DNA of 64,000 nucleotides from Roseovarius sp. TE539 (GCF_003298505.1 NZ_QNGB01000007.1:105402-169401); one strand, 5' to 3'. Counted from the stretch's first letter, positions 36,010-45,276 are shown. The notes: generated by a model from the letters alone, not told the origin. Numbers and translations are program-made.

Positions 36010-36552
36010 ATGGAATCGAAGGATGAAATCGAAGCGCAGATCGCTCGTGTCGCCACCGGCGACCGCGATGCGTTTCAGCGTCTTTATTCATCGGTTTCGG
36101 CGAAACTTTTCGGAGTGCTGCTGCGTGTCTTGAATGATCGGGCCGAGGCCGAGGATGCGCTTCAGAACGTCTTCGTGAAAATCTGGCACAAGGCGGGCAG
36201 CTATCGCGCCAACGGTCTCAGTCCGATGACGTGGCTGATCACGATCGCCCGGAACGAGGCCATCGACCGCCTGCGCCGGCGCCGTCGGCAGGGCGAAGGG
36301 ATGGACGAGGCCGCACTGGTGGCGGATGCCTCCCCGGGTCCGGAGGAAACGGTGATGCAAAAATCCGACCGCTCGCGGCTGCTCGCCTGTTTCGAGGAAC
36401 TCGAGGCGGCGCGCGCCGAGGCGGTCCGCCGCGCCTATCTGCAGGGCGAAACCTATGCAGAACTTGCCGAGCGGTTCGACGTACCGCTCAACACGATGCG
36501 AACCTGGCTGCGCCGCAGTCTGCTGAAACTGAGGGAGTGCCTGTCGCGATGA
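36010..36552 (+). CDS. ECF-type RNA polymerase sigma factor
   Basis: The 180-residue protein has region 2 ([40 protein letters not shown]) and region 4 ([32 protein letters not shown]) only, the minimal extracytoplasmic-function sigma architecture. Its stop overlaps the start of a membrane anti-sigma gene, so it is controlled by that protein. The next two genes, a fasciclin protein and a methionine sulfoxide reductase, suggest an envelope oxidative-stress response. A more distal upstream start is possible but the ATG at 36010 gives the family-like [15 protein letters not shown]. No strong ribosome-binding site is seen. Confidence 0.9.
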   Translation: MESKDEIEAQIARVATGDRDAFQRLYSSVSAKLFGVLLRVLNDRAEAEDALQNVFVKIWHKAGSYRANGLSPMTWLITIARNEAIDRLRRRRRQGEGMDEAALVADASPGPEETVMQKSDRSRLLACFEELEAARAEAVRRAYLQGETYAELAERFDVPLNTMRTWLRRSLLKLRECLSR

Positions 36553-37256
36553 GCGATGCGGACCAACCGGACCGGGAAGAGGATATGATCCTCGCGGGCG
36601 AATACGCCCTCGGGCTGTTGTCTGCCGACGAGGCGGCGGCATTCGAGGCGCGTCTGTCCCGGGAACCTGAACTCAGGGCGCATTACGCAGCCTGGGCCGA
36701 GGATTTCGCACGGCTCGCCGAGGAAGCGCCCCCCGAAACGCCGCCAACGAATGTCCTTGCCGAGATCCGGACGCGCCTGTTCAGACAGGAGCGACCGCCG
36801 TCGCTTCTGGCCCGGATCGGCTGGCCGAGGATCGCGGTCGGGCTGGGGGCCGTCGCGGTTCTTGCAGCGGTCGTTTTCGTCAATTCCAACGTGTTTGATC
36901 CCGGGCCGGTGCGGCCTCTGGATCCTGGTTTCGTCGCGCAGGTCGAGGCCGAGGATGGCAGCCTGGTGGTTTCGGCTGCGTACGACACGGTATCAGGCGC
37001 GCTCTTCGTCGACCGGCAGACCGGCGCGGCACGGCCGGGACGTGATCTGGAGCTCTGGCTGTTAGCCGGTGAAGACCCGCCTGTTTCACTGGGCGTGCTG
37101 CCCGATGCCTCCCGCGTCGAATTGCCGGTCCCCGACGACCTTCGCGAAAGGTTGCAGGACGGCGTGCTCGCGATCTCGGATGAGCCCGAAGGCGGGTCAC
37201 CCACCGGGCAACCGACGGGTGATGTGCTGGCTGCCGGGCCGATCACGAACACGTGA
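36549..37256 (+). CDS. Single-pass membrane anti-sigma factor (RskA-like)
   Basis: The 235-residue protein has a cytoplasmic N-terminal helical region (EEDMILAGEYALGLLSADEA, FEARLSREPELRAHYAAW) that resembles anti-sigma domains, one membrane helix near residues 95-115 (IAVGLGAVAVLAAVVFVN), and a periplasmic RskA-like C-terminal domain (LELWLLAGEDPPVSLGVLP). There is no HxxxCxxC zinc motif of ZAS proteins. It should bind and hold the ECF sigma factor encoded upstream, with which its start overlaps. Release probably follows proteolysis or oxidation of the periplasmic domain. Confidence 0.85.
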   Translation: MSDADQPDREEDMILAGEYALGLLSADEAAAFEARLSREPELRAHYAAWAEDFARLAEEAPPETPPTNVLAEIRTRLFRQERPPSLLARIGWPRIAVGLGAVAVLAAVVFVNSNVFDPGPVRPLDPGFVAQVEAEDGSLVVSAAYDTVSGALFVDRQTGAARPGRDLELWLLAGEDPPVSLGVLPDASRVELPVPDDLRERLQDGVLAISDEPEGGSPTGQPTGDVLAAGPITNT

Positions 37257-37357
37257 TCGCGGAATTCCGGACCGGGTGAAACTCGATCCCCGGTCCGCGC
37301 GTGTCTTCTGGCGAGTTCCGGGCGTCGGGTCCGGAACGGTACAGAAGGAGATACGAG

Positions 37358-37906
37358 ATGATTACCAGAACGATTGTTACCACAGCTGCCATCACGCTTG
37401 GCGCGGTGTCGGCGATGGCCGAGAATCCCATGGTCGGTGGCGCGCCCATGTATGCTGACAAGACCATTGTCGAAAACGCGGTGAATTCGGCCGATCACGA
37501 AACACTTGTCGCGGCTGTCAAGGCCGCGGGTCTTGTCGAAACGCTTATGGGCGAGGGGCCGTTCACGGTCTTTGCACCCACCGATGACGCGTTCGGGCGC
37601 CTGAAGGATGGCACCGTCGAGGCCCTGCTGGAACCAGAAGCGAAGGATCAGCTGACACGGATCCTGACCTGTCACGTTGTCGGAGCCGACGCGATGTCGA
37701 TGGCTATAAAGGGCATGATCGACGACGATGGCGGCATGCACGAGGTGCCGACACTTGGCGGCTGCACTCTCGAGGCCACGTATGACGGGGACGACATCAT
37801 GCTGGAGGATGAGCGCGGCCGGACCATCAACGTCACGATCGCGGATGTCGAGCAGTCCAACGGCGTTATCCACGTGGTCGACCGCGTGATCCTGCCGCCG
37901 ATGTAA
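37358..37906 (+). CDS. Secreted fasciclin-domain protein
   Basis: The 182-residue product has a signal peptide (MITRTIVTTAAITLGAVSAMA, cut before ENP) and one fasciclin (FAS1) domain: TIVENAVNSADHETLVAAVK, GEGPFTVFAPTDDAFGRL, ILTCHVVGADAMS and VIHVVDRVILPPM. These carry both conserved FAS1 motifs. FAS1 proteins mediate adhesion, and in bacteria they often cluster with ECF sigma/anti-sigma pairs. An AAGGAG at seven bases supports the ATG at 37358. The gap from the anti-sigma gene is about 100 bases, so it may have its own promoter. Confidence 0.9.
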   Translation: MITRTIVTTAAITLGAVSAMAENPMVGGAPMYADKTIVENAVNSADHETLVAAVKAAGLVETLMGEGPFTVFAPTDDAFGRLKDGTVEALLEPEAKDQLTRILTCHVVGADAMSMAIKGMIDDDGGMHEVPTLGGCTLEATYDGDDIMLEDERGRTINVTIADVEQSNGVIHVVDRVILPPM

Positions 37907-37927
37907 GCTCAGGTCACGCAAAGTTGT

Positions 37928-37955
37928 GGGGCCGGCGGCTTGCGCGGCCGGCCCC
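37928..37955 (+). other. GC-rich stem-loop between the fasciclin and msrB genes
   Basis: GGGGCCGGC and GCCGGCCCC form a nine-base-pair stem around a ten-base loop. No T-run follows, so it may be an imperfect terminator, a processing site or an mRNA stabiliser separating the fasciclin and msrB messages. Confidence 0.45.
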
Positions 37956-37988
37956 GGCACCACATCTCAACCAGCAAAGGAGGATCCG

Positions 37989-38483
37989 ATGACATCCATC
38001 AAGAGACGCTTCTTTCTAGGCGCCGGCATGGCGGCTTCCGCTGCATTGCCCGGTGTTGCGGTGGCCATGAACCCCGAGCCCGAAAACGGCGGGGCCTTCG
38101 AGGTGACCCGAACGACGGCCGAATGGCGCGAGAGGCTTTCGGACATCGAATTCGAGGTGATGCGCGAGAACGGAACGGAACCGGCCTTCAGCTCTCCGCT
38201 GCATGACAAGAAGACCACGGGCACCTATCACTGCCGTGGCTGTGATCTCGCGCTTTATTCCTCGAAACACAAGTTTGACAGCGGCACCGGCTGGCCGAGT
38301 TTCTATAAGGCGCTGCCCGGGTCCGTGGCGACCCGTCCGGACCGGTCATGGTTCATCACCCGGACCGAGGTTCATTGCAGACGCTGCGGCAGCCACATGG
38401 GCCACATCTTCGATGACGGGCCGGAGCCCACGGGCAAACGGCACTGTATCAACGGGGTCAGTCTGGAGTTCAGGCCGGCCTGA
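37989..38483 (+). CDS. msrB: Tat-exported peptide-methionine (R)-S-oxide reductase
   Basis: MsrB reduces the R-epimer of methionine sulfoxide in proteins. The 164-residue product has the twin-arginine start SIKRRFFLGAGMAASAALPG, which predicts export of a folded enzyme to the periplasm. The mature domain has the zinc-binding CxxC pairs (CRGCD and CRRCGSHMGH), the substrate motif FDSGTGWPSFYKAL and the catalytic Cys in RHCINGVSLEF. GGAGG lies five bases upstream. With the sigma/anti-sigma pair and fasciclin gene it forms an envelope repair module; cytoplasmic MsrB, if present, is elsewhere. Confidence 0.92.
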   Translation: MTSIKRRFFLGAGMAASAALPGVAVAMNPEPENGGAFEVTRTTAEWRERLSDIEFEVMRENGTEPAFSSPLHDKKTTGTYHCRGCDLALYSSKHKFDSGTGWPSFYKALPGSVATRPDRSWFITRTEVHCRRCGSHMGHIFDDGPEPTGKRHCINGVSLEFRPA

Positions 38484-38533
38484 CGGTCTTGTGCAGCCCC
38501 CCGTGCATTCCATCGCGGAGGCGGCCCGCCCGA

Positions 38534-39157
38534 TTACTTGAAATAACGGCTTTCCTTGATCTGGTCCCAGGCCCAGACCACTTTTTGCAACTGCTCTTCC
38601 TGGCTTCTGTCTCCGCCGTTCATGTCCGGGTGCAGGACCTTGATCAGCGCCTTGTAGGCCTTGCGGATCTCCGCCTTGGCCCAGGTATCCCCGGCCTCGA
38701 GGATCTCGATCGCCTGGCGCTCGGCCGGGGGCAACTTCCGGGTGCCGGTGACAGTCTTGCCGGGATTGCGGGTCGCATTGACGCCCAGAACCTGGTGGGG
38801 ATCCTCGATGCCAAGGCGTGCCCACGCGCGTTGTTCGGGATCACCCAGACGTTTTGTTTCCCGCTCCCACACCTTGTCCTTGGACATTTGCGCGTTCATC
38901 TCCGCCTCGGTGGTGCCGTCGAAGAAGTTCCATTTCAGATTGTACTCGCGCACATGCTCCTGGCAGAACCAGTAATAATCGTCGAGAACGTCCGGCGCCT
39001 TGGGCGCCCGGTACTTTCCGGCGCGGTTGCACCCCTCCTTTTCACAAACGCGGGTGGAGGTTTCAGACGCACCTGACATCCCGCGGCGGCCGCGCGGGTT
39101 CCGTTTCTTGGCTGAGGAAACGGACATATCGAAACCGAAGGGATCAGACTTTGACAT
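38534..39157 (-). CDS. J-domain co-chaperone-like protein
   Basis: The 207-residue protein ends with a DnaJ-type J domain (AEIRKAYKALIKVLHPDMNG, including the diagnostic HPD) and carries a cysteine/aromatic N-terminal segment (CEKEGCNRAGKYRAPKAPDV) that may bind zinc. The J domain should stimulate an Hsp70 (DnaK). The same neighbour arrangement (J-domain next to bolA and cobS) is common in alphaproteobacteria. AAGG lies before the ATG. It is divergent from bolA. Confidence 0.88.
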   Translation of the reverse strand: MSKSDPFGFDMSVSSAKKRNPRGRRGMSGASETSTRVCEKEGCNRAGKYRAPKAPDVLDDYYWFCQEHVREYNLKWNFFDGTTEAEMNAQMSKDKVWERETKRLGDPEQRAWARLGIEDPHQVLGVNATRNPGKTVTGTRKLPPAERQAIEILEAGDTWAKAEIRKAYKALIKVLHPDMNGGDRSQEEQLQKVVWAWDQIKESRYFK

Positions 39158-39229
39158 CGCGCACCTTTTCGAGTCGGAGAACAGAGTTTAAGCTACTCGG
39201 CGGTGAATTGAAGGGGGGAACGGGAAAAT

Positions 39230-39487
39230 ATGAGCCGGGCAGCAGAAATCCGCGAAGCTCTGGAGGCGATGTTCTCGGTTGAACATATTGAAGTCATTGA
39301 TGAAAGTGAAGCGCATCGTGGTCATGCCGGATATCAGAGTGGAGGTGAGTCACATTTCCGGCTGCGCTTGCGCGCGCCGGAGCTTTCGGCCATGAGCAGG
39401 TTGCAGAGGCACCGCGCCGTACATGCCGCCCTCGGCCCCGAACTTATCGGGCGAATTCATGCCCTTGCATTGGAGATCGACGCCTGA
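39230..39487 (+). CDS. bolA: BolA-family protein
   Basis: The 85-residue BolA-fold protein contains the conserved H-x-G-H region (ESEAHRGHAGYQSGGESHFR) and RHRAVHAALGPELIGRIHAL. BolA proteins bind iron-sulfur clusters with monothiol glutaredoxins and influence morphology or stress response. AAGGGGGG lies at good spacing. Its stop abuts the stop of the convergent DUF4177 gene with no bases between. It is divergent from the J-domain gene. Confidence 0.9.
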   Translation: MSRAAEIREALEAMFSVEHIEVIDESEAHRGHAGYQSGGESHFRLRLRAPELSAMSRLQRHRAVHAALGPELIGRIHALALEIDA

Positions 39488-39886
39488 TCAGGGGCCGCGG
39501 GGCGGTGTTTGATGACTCTCCGGACCGTGTTCGCCGGGGGTGTCCGCGTCATCTCCGAATTCAATTTCATCGTTATGTGCCAGCGGGTTGCCGTCTTCCT
39601 GCCGGTCTTCGGGTTCCGTGTTGTCGGTTGGCGCTGTGGTGGCGTCATCGGGCTGGTGCGGGCGGAAAAAGACAAGCACGCTGCGATAGACGGTCTGCGA
39701 AGAGGTCAAGCCCACACGCTCGGTGCTGGGCAGGATATCGGCACGCTGGTAGTGCCAGCCTCCGGCCGCCATGTCATTCATAACCTCTTGAATGGAATGC
39801 GCGAAACGCGCTTCCGCCCCCTTGACGCCCGGAGCTTTCCGGCCCTTGGACGGTGCGGGGATCACCTTGTATTCGTAACGCGTCAT
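39488..39886 (-). CDS. DUF4177-domain protein with disordered acidic tail
   Basis: The 132-residue protein has an N-terminal DUF4177 domain (RYEYKVIPAPSKGRKAPGVK, QEVMNDMAAGGWHYQRADIL, SSQTVYRSVLVFFR; residues 3-74) and a Pro/Asp/Glu-rich, apparently disordered tail of about 55 residues. Homologues occur mainly in alphaproteobacteria with unknown role. It is convergent with bolA. The function cannot be inferred from context. Confidence 0.8.
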   Translation of the reverse strand: MTRYEYKVIPAPSKGRKAPGVKGAEARFAHSIQEVMNDMAAGGWHYQRADILPSTERVGLTSSQTVYRSVLVFFRPHQPDDATTAPTDNTEPEDRQEDGNPLAHNDEIEFGDDADTPGEHGPESHQTPPRGP

Positions 39887-40106
39887 GGCACTCCGGGAAT
39901 TTGCTGCGGGTGGACACTAGCCGGGCCGGCCCCGGACCGAAAGAGGGCGGGCGCAGGAAATCCGGGGCTGTGGCACGGTGGTTTCCCGAACAGTCCCGCC
40001 GGATCGCACGGGGGGCGTTGAAGAAAGATCCGGCGCTGCCCGCGCCGGCGCGCTGGCCGGGCGTTCGCGGGGATCGCAACAGCCGCGGCCCTGCCATCCG
40101 GGGTGG

Positions 40107-41480
40107 TCAGCAGTTGGGGATGTTGACGGCGAGCCCGCCCAGAGAGGTTTCCTTGTATTTCTCGCTCATGTCCTCGCCGGTCTGGCGCATCGTCTCGATG
40201 CAGGCGTCGAGTGGCACGAGATGCGTGCCGTCGCCCCTGAGCGCAAGCGAGGCCGCGGAAACCGCCTTGATGGCGCCCAGCCCGTTGCGTTCGATGCAGG
40301 GCACCTGGACCAGCCCCGCGGCCGGGTCGCAGGTCATGCCGAGGTGATGTTCCAGCGCGATCTCGGCGGCGTTCTCGATCTGGGCGGGCGTGCCGCCCAG
40401 CACCGCAGCCAGCCCGGCGGCCCCCATGGCACTGGCGCTGCCCACCTCGGCCTGGCACCCGGCCTCGGCCCCGGAAATGGAGGCGTTGTACTTTACCAGC
40501 CCGCCGATCGCCGCGGCGGTGAGCAGGAATTCCTCGATCCGGTCTTCGGTGGCGCCGGGGACGTGATCGAGCCAGTACCTGATCACCGCGGGCACGACCC
40601 CCGCCGCACCGTTGGTGGGCGCGGTCACGACCTGCCCGCCGGCAGCGTTTTCCTCGTTCACCGCCATGGCGTAGACGCTCATCCAGTCGTTGATCTTGTG
40701 CGGCGCGTTGAGGTTGGTGCCACGCTCGGCCAGCAGCGCGTCATGGATGCCCTTGGCGCGCCGTTTGACGTTCAGCCCGCCAGGCAGGATACCGTCGGTC
40801 TGCATGCCGCGGGTGATGCAATCGTCCATCACCTGCCAGATCCGGGCCACGCCGGTGCGCAGGGTGTCGACGCCGCTGCGCGAAACCTCGTTGTCGCGTT
40901 TCATCCGGGCGATCGACTTGCCCGATGTCTCGGCCATCTCCAGCATCTCGGCGGCCGACTTGAACGGGTAGGGGACCGGCGGTCCCTCTTCGCTGTCCTT
41001 GCCGCGGGCCAGTTCGTCCTCGGTCAGGACGAAACCGCCGCCGACCGAATAATAGGTTTCCTGCAGGATCACGTCGCCCTGCCCATCCGTTGCCATCAGG
41101 ATCATGCCATTGGCGTGGCCGGGCAGGTTGGGGCCGAAATCGAAGACCAGATCCTCCTTGGGGTGGAACGAAAGTTCGGGCAGGCCCGGCGGGCGCACGG
41201 TGTGGGTCTCGCGGATCTGCTCCAGCACCGTTTCGGCCTTCGCCGCATCGTAATCCTCGGGGCGGAAGCCGGCGAGCCCGAGGATCGTGGCCCTGTCGCT
41301 GGCATGGCCGATCCCCGTGAAGGCAAGACTGCCATGCAGCGAGCCGCGCAGCCCCGCGGGTGTGAAGGGCGCGTTGCGCAATGTTTCGAGGAATCGTGCG
41401 GCGGCCACCATTGGCCCCATCGTGTGGGACGAGGACGGGCCGATGCCGACCTTGAACATGTCGAAGACGGACAGAAACAT
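40107..41480 (-). CDS. sdaA: L-serine ammonia-lyase (iron-sulfur type)
   Basis: SdaA converts L-serine to pyruvate and ammonia using a [4Fe-4S] cluster. The 457-residue single polypeptide has the beta domain ([20 protein letters not shown] at the N-terminus) and the alpha domain with cluster Cys in the segments [32 protein letters not shown] and the conserved C-terminal NC pair (AVNIPNC) that occupies the active site. GGGAG precedes the start. The enzyme is cytoplasmic and probably catabolic; neighbours do not suggest an operon. Confidence 0.95.
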   Translation of the reverse strand: MFLSVFDMFKVGIGPSSSHTMGPMVAAARFLETLRNAPFTPAGLRGSLHGSLAFTGIGHASDRATILGLAGFRPEDYDAAKAETVLEQIRETHTVRPPGLPELSFHPKEDLVFDFGPNLPGHANGMILMATDGQGDVILQETYYSVGGGFVLTEDELARGKDSEEGPPVPYPFKSAAEMLEMAETSGKSIARMKRDNEVSRSGVDTLRTGVARIWQVMDDCITRGMQTDGILPGGLNVKRRAKGIHDALLAERGTNLNAPHKINDWMSVYAMAVNEENAAGGQVVTAPTNGAAGVVPAVIRYWLDHVPGATEDRIEEFLLTAAAIGGLVKYNASISGAEAGCQAEVGSASAMGAAGLAAVLGGTPAQIENAAEIALEHHLGMTCDPAAGLVQVPCIERNGLGAIKAVSAASLALRGDGTHLVPLDACIETMRQTGEDMSEKYKETSLGGLAVNIPNC

Positions 41481-41640
41481 GCGCGCGCTCCCTTTGTGGC
41501 CTTATCTCCGCAGTGCCGCGCCCCTACTTGTCCGAAAGCGACCCTTCAAGGCCGCTCAGCCGCAACCGGGCCCGCGGAGTCGCTGCGCGGGCGGCTCATC
41601 GCCCCTTCCGGGGCGCTTCGCCCCGGGGCGGTTGGCGGGC

Positions 41641-42345
41641 TCATGTCGCCGACCCTTCGGGCGGTGCCGGCGGCTGCGGGGCGCTGAAGGGGGCGGCGCC
41701 CAGCCCCTCGGCGAGGGCGGCGGCGCGCACGGCCGGTGACGCCTCAAGCCGTGTGACCAGTGCCAGTAGTGCGGGGCGCCCCCGGAGCGTGAGGCACCCC
41801 GACTGCCCTTTCGGATAAAGGGCCGCCCACCGCAGCAGGCAGGCGATGTAGAAATCCAGCACCGTGGTGTTTTCATCCCCGAGCCAGGGGGGTGCTTTGG
41901 CTGCCAGCGCCTCGACGCGGTCCACAAGTACCGCCGCCTCGGCCTGCATGTGCGTGCGCAGCCGGTCCTGGGCGTCCGTGTCGGGGCCGATATACTGATC
42001 CGGGTAGAAGGTGATCCGCAGCGCCGGATGGAGCGTGTTGGCGGCGAAGAACAGCCATTTGAGAAAGCCCGCGCGATCCGGGCTGTCCGGGGCGGGGGCC
42101 AACGCCGCGTGACGGTCCGCCAGCCACAGAAGGATGGCCGCAGTCTCGAATATGGGGCCGTCGGGCGTTTCGAGAACCGGGATCAGACCACCGGGATTGA
42201 GAGCTAGGTACGTGGGCGATTTCTGTGCCCGGGCGGCGCGGTCCACGAGCGCCGTCTCGTAGGGCAGGCCCAGCGATTCGAGGGCCAGGCGCACCACGAG
42301 GGAGGCGTTGTCGGGCGCGTAGTGCAGGCGGTAGGGCTGTGTCAT
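41641..42345 (-). CDS. Glutathione S-transferase
   Basis: The 234-residue protein has an N-terminal thioredoxin-like domain (YRLHYAPDNASLVVRLALES, then NPGGLIPVLETPDGPIFETA with the glutathione-binding cis-Pro and ETAAILLWLADRH) and a C-terminal all-helical GST domain (FFAANTLHPALRI, TTVLDFYIACLLRWAALYP). The second substrate cannot be assigned. The start at 42345 is preferred to a longer frame because the extension is not protein-like. It lies 160 bases downstream of the sdaA start region in the same direction. Confidence 0.85.
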   Translation of the reverse strand: MTQPYRLHYAPDNASLVVRLALESLGLPYETALVDRAARAQKSPTYLALNPGGLIPVLETPDGPIFETAAILLWLADRHAALAPAPDSPDRAGFLKWLFFAANTLHPALRITFYPDQYIGPDTDAQDRLRTHMQAEAAVLVDRVEALAAKAPPWLGDENTTVLDFYIACLLRWAALYPKGQSGCLTLRGRPALLALVTRLEASPAVRAAALAEGLGAAPFSAPQPPAPPEGSAT

Positions 42346-42573
42346 TACCCGATGCTGCACATGATGCGGGCGGTGCACGCGCCCGGAAGCGACGCGGTCC
42401 CGCCCGGTTCGCGTCATCTGTACCACTCGCCGATGCCTGCGGTGGTGCAGCGCGGACCGACCGGCGCGGTCGCACCATACTCCGGCGCGGCGCTGGAAAG
42501 AGCGGGAATTCCCCCTCGCGCCCGGGACGCAACTTGCCTATAACCGCGCACGAGGATCAGGGAGTCGCGGATC

Positions 42574-43362
42574 ATGTCCGGAGAGTTGTCGCCGATCGAC
42601 AAGGCCAAGTTCGTCGCCGCCAAGCGGGCGGTTGATTACGTGGAGGACGGGATGCGCGTGGGTCTCGGCACCGGGTCCACGGCGGCGTGGATGGTGCGCT
42701 GCCTTGGCGAACTGGTGCGCGAGGACGGTCTGCGTGTGACCGGTGTGCCGACCTCGTCGCGCACCGCGGCGCTGGCGCGGGATGTCGGAATCGAGGTCGT
42801 CAGTCTCGACGAGGCGCGGTGGCTGGACCTGACGATCGACGGCGCCGACGAGTTCGATGGCAATCTCAACCTGATCAAGGGCGGTGGCGGCGCCCTCCTG
42901 CAGGAGAAGATCGTGGCCACGGCGAGCGACCAGATGATCGTGATCACCGATGCCGGCAAGGAGGTGGAGCACCTGGGCGCCTTCCCGCTGCCGGTGGAGG
43001 TGGTTCCGTTCGGATGGCAAACCACCAAGGCGCTGGTCGAGGAGATGCTGGTGAGCGTCGATGTCCTGGGTCGCGATACGTCGCTCAGGATGAACGGCGA
43101 CCGACCCTACATAACCGACGAGGGAAATTACATCCTCGATCTGCACCTGGGCCGGATCGGCAACGCGCGACAGCTTTCGATGGTGCTCAACCAGATGCCG
43201 GGGGTCGTTGAAAACGGTCTTTTCGTGGATATCTGCGACGTGGTGGTGATCGGTTATGGCGATGGCCGGGTCGAACTGCGTGACATCAACGAGGGCACTG
43301 TCGAGACCGACCGCCTGGAATTCGTAGAGGATGACAACCTGTTCAGGGATCTGACCGATTGA
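42574..43362 (+). CDS. rpiA: Ribose-5-phosphate isomerase A
   Basis: RpiA interconverts ribose 5-phosphate and ribulose 5-phosphate in the pentose phosphate pathway. The 262-residue protein has the family motifs GMRVGLGTGSTAAWMVRCLG (phosphate binding), TSSRTAALARDVGIEVVSLD, TIDGADEFDGNLNLIKGGGG (catalytic Asp-Asp-Lys region) and QEKIVATASDQMIVITDAGK. AGGGAG lies nine bases before the ATG. It is divergent from the GST gene and followed closely by a small membrane protein gene and glutathione reductase. Confidence 0.96.
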   Translation: MSGELSPIDKAKFVAAKRAVDYVEDGMRVGLGTGSTAAWMVRCLGELVREDGLRVTGVPTSSRTAALARDVGIEVVSLDEARWLDLTIDGADEFDGNLNLIKGGGGALLQEKIVATASDQMIVITDAGKEVEHLGAFPLPVEVVPFGWQTTKALVEEMLVSVDVLGRDTSLRMNGDRPYITDEGNYILDLHLGRIGNARQLSMVLNQMPGVVENGLFVDICDVVVIGYGDGRVELRDINEGTVETDRLEFVEDDNLFRDLTD

Positions 43363-43364
43363 GC

Positions 43365-43847
43365 ATGGAGCTGCACCGGCCGGGCAAGGAAAGCAACCGC
43401 ATCGCGCTTTTCGCGCTGCTGCTTGCGGGGCTGGCGGCGTGGAACATCCGCGACGGGCTGCGCGACGGGGGGCCTTGGATCGCGGGGCTTGGGGTGTTCT
43501 TTGCCGCCTGGGCCGTTTTCCTGACGTTGACCCTCGTGCGGCGTTCGGTGATGGCGCGGATCTCCGAGGCGCAAGTGGACATGCAGTACATCACCCATAC
43601 CAAGTCCATTCCCTGGGATCAGATCCGGTGGGCAAGGCTGGATCCGGAGGGCCGGGCGGGGCTGATCGCCTACCGCCGCCCGGGCGACCGGCGTGATCGC
43701 CTGGCGCCGTTCTCGATCCGCGCGATGGGACGCGACAATACCGTGGCGCTGCGTGATGCCGTGCTTGCGGCACGTCCGGACCTGCCGGACAACGCCGCCG
43801 CAGCGCGGACCCGCGGACCGGGTGACACAAAAGGAGACAGTGCATGA
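43365..43847 (+). CDS. Small membrane protein of unknown function
   Basis: The 160-residue product has two hydrophobic helices (NRIALFALLLAGLAAWNI and GPWIAGLGVFFAAWAVFLTLTL, the second beginning near residue 36) and a soluble PH-like or bacterial-PH-type tail (VDMQYITHTKSIPWDQIRWA). No named family is clear. The ATG at 43365 is preferred to TTG 43359; both sit at or near the rpiA stop. Its stop overlaps the glutathione-reductase start (ATGA), so rpiA, this gene and gor may be one transcript. Confidence 0.65.
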   Translation: MELHRPGKESNRIALFALLLAGLAAWNIRDGLRDGGPWIAGLGVFFAAWAVFLTLTLVRRSVMARISEAQVDMQYITHTKSIPWDQIRWARLDPEGRAGLIAYRRPGDRRDRLAPFSIRAMGRDNTVALRDAVLAARPDLPDNAAAARTRGPGDTKGDSA

Positions 43848-45199
43848 GTTTCGATTACGACCTCTTCGTCATCGGTGGCGGGTCCGGTGGTGTGCGCGCG
43901 GCGCGGGTGGCCGCGCAGGCCGGGGCGCGGGTGGCGCTGGCCGAGGAGAGCCGCTACGGCGGCACCTGCGTGATCCGCGGTTGCGTGCCCAAAAAGCTGA
44001 TGGTCTTTGCCAGCGAGTATCCCGGTGCGATGGCCGACGCGCAGGCCTACGGCTGGACCGTGCATGCCGGCGGCTTCGACTGGTCGGCGTTTCACGGCAA
44101 GCTGGAGGCGGAACTGGATCGTCTGGAAGGCGTTTATCGCGGGATCCTTTCGGGCAACAACGTGACCACCTTCGATGCGCGGGCCACGCTGGCGGACGCG
44201 CATACGATCGAATTGAGCACGGGCGAGAGGCTCAGTGCGCGCCACGTTCTCGTGGCGGCCGGCGGGCACCCGGTGCGCCCTGACATACCGGGCGCCGAAC
44301 TGGGAATCGTGAGCGACGATATTTTCAAGCTGGACGCGCTTCCCCGGTCGATCCTGATCGTGGGCGGTGGCTATATCGCCTGTGAATTCGCCTGCATTCT
44401 CAACGGGCTGGGCGTTCAGGTGACACAGTATTACCGTGGCGCGCAGATCCTGCGCGGTTTCGACGGCGAAGCGCGCGGGCTTGTGGCCGACGAAATGATA
44501 CGCTCGGGCGTGGATCTGCACCTTGGTACCAATGTCCTCGGGATGGCGAGGGCGGAGGGCGGTGTGCGGGTCACGCCGACACATGGCGAGGAAAAGGTTT
44601 TCGGCGCTGTCATGTTCGCGACCGGGCGGGTGCCGAACACTGCCGGCATGGGCCTGGAGGCGGCGGGTGTCGAGCTGGGCCGCAACGGTGAGATCGTAGT
44701 GGACGATTACAGCCAGAGCACGGTGCCGTCGATCTACGCGATCGGGGACGTGACCGACCGCGTCAACCTGACGCCGGTGGCGATCCGCGAGGGCATGGCC
44801 TTCGTCGAAACGGTAATCAAGGGCAATCCGACACCCGTGGATCATGCGCTGATTCCCACGGCCATCTTCACCCAACCCGAGATGGGCACGGTGGGCCTGA
44901 GCGAAGAGGAAGCGCGCGATCAGGAACCGGTCGAGGTATACGCCGCATCCTTCAAGCCCATGCAGCAGAGCTTCGCCGGGCGGGATGACAGGGTGCTGAT
45001 GAAACTGATCGTCAGTCGGGAAACGCGCAAGGTTCTGGGTTGTCACATCGTCGCGCCGGGTGCCGGGGAGATGATACAACTCGCGGGGATTGCCGTGAAG
45101 ATGGGCGCAACCAAGGAGGATTTCGACCACACCGTTGCGGTGCACCCGACCATGTCGGAGGAAATCGTGACCATGTCGGCGCCGGTTCGCACGGGTTGA
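43844..45199 (+). CDS. gor: Glutathione-disulfide reductase
   Basis: The 451-residue dimeric flavoenzyme uses NADPH to regenerate glutathione. The FAD fold opens LFVIGGGSGGVRAARVAAQAG, and the redox-active disulfide is in YGGTCVIRGCVPKKLMV, of the glutathione reductase type. The second nucleotide fold is SILIVGGGYIACEFACILNG, and the catalytic His is in AVHPTMSEEIVTMSAPVRTG at the C-terminus. The C-V-I-R-G-C spacing with CVPKK distinguishes it from dihydrolipoamide dehydrogenase. Start overlaps the preceding gene's stop. Confidence 0.95.
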   Translation: MSFDYDLFVIGGGSGGVRAARVAAQAGARVALAEESRYGGTCVIRGCVPKKLMVFASEYPGAMADAQAYGWTVHAGGFDWSAFHGKLEAELDRLEGVYRGILSGNNVTTFDARATLADAHTIELSTGERLSARHVLVAAGGHPVRPDIPGAELGIVSDDIFKLDALPRSILIVGGGYIACEFACILNGLGVQVTQYYRGAQILRGFDGEARGLVADEMIRSGVDLHLGTNVLGMARAEGGVRVTPTHGEEKVFGAVMFATGRVPNTAGMGLEAAGVELGRNGEIVVDDYSQSTVPSIYAIGDVTDRVNLTPVAIREGMAFVETVIKGNPTPVDHALIPTAIFTQPEMGTVGLSEEEARDQEPVEVYAASFKPMQQSFAGRDDRVLMKLIVSRETRKVLGCHIVAPGAGEMIQLAGIAVKMGATKEDFDHTVAVHPTMSEEIVTMSAPVRTG

Positions 45200-45276
45200 A
45201 ATCCGGCGGCGTGCCTACAGGTAACACTTCAGGATGGCGTCCCGCGGGGGCGGCTGACAAAAAGGGAATATGACAG

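Noticed and set aside
36549..37256. Zinc-binding (ZAS/ChrR-type) anti-sigma
   Set aside because: The HxxxCxxC motif is absent, so the protein was called RskA-like.
37257..37357. ECF-dependent promoter upstream of the fasciclin gene
   Set aside because: CGATCC-like and GGAATTCC elements are visible, but no pattern is shared with the sigma gene's own upstream region, so no promoter was assigned.
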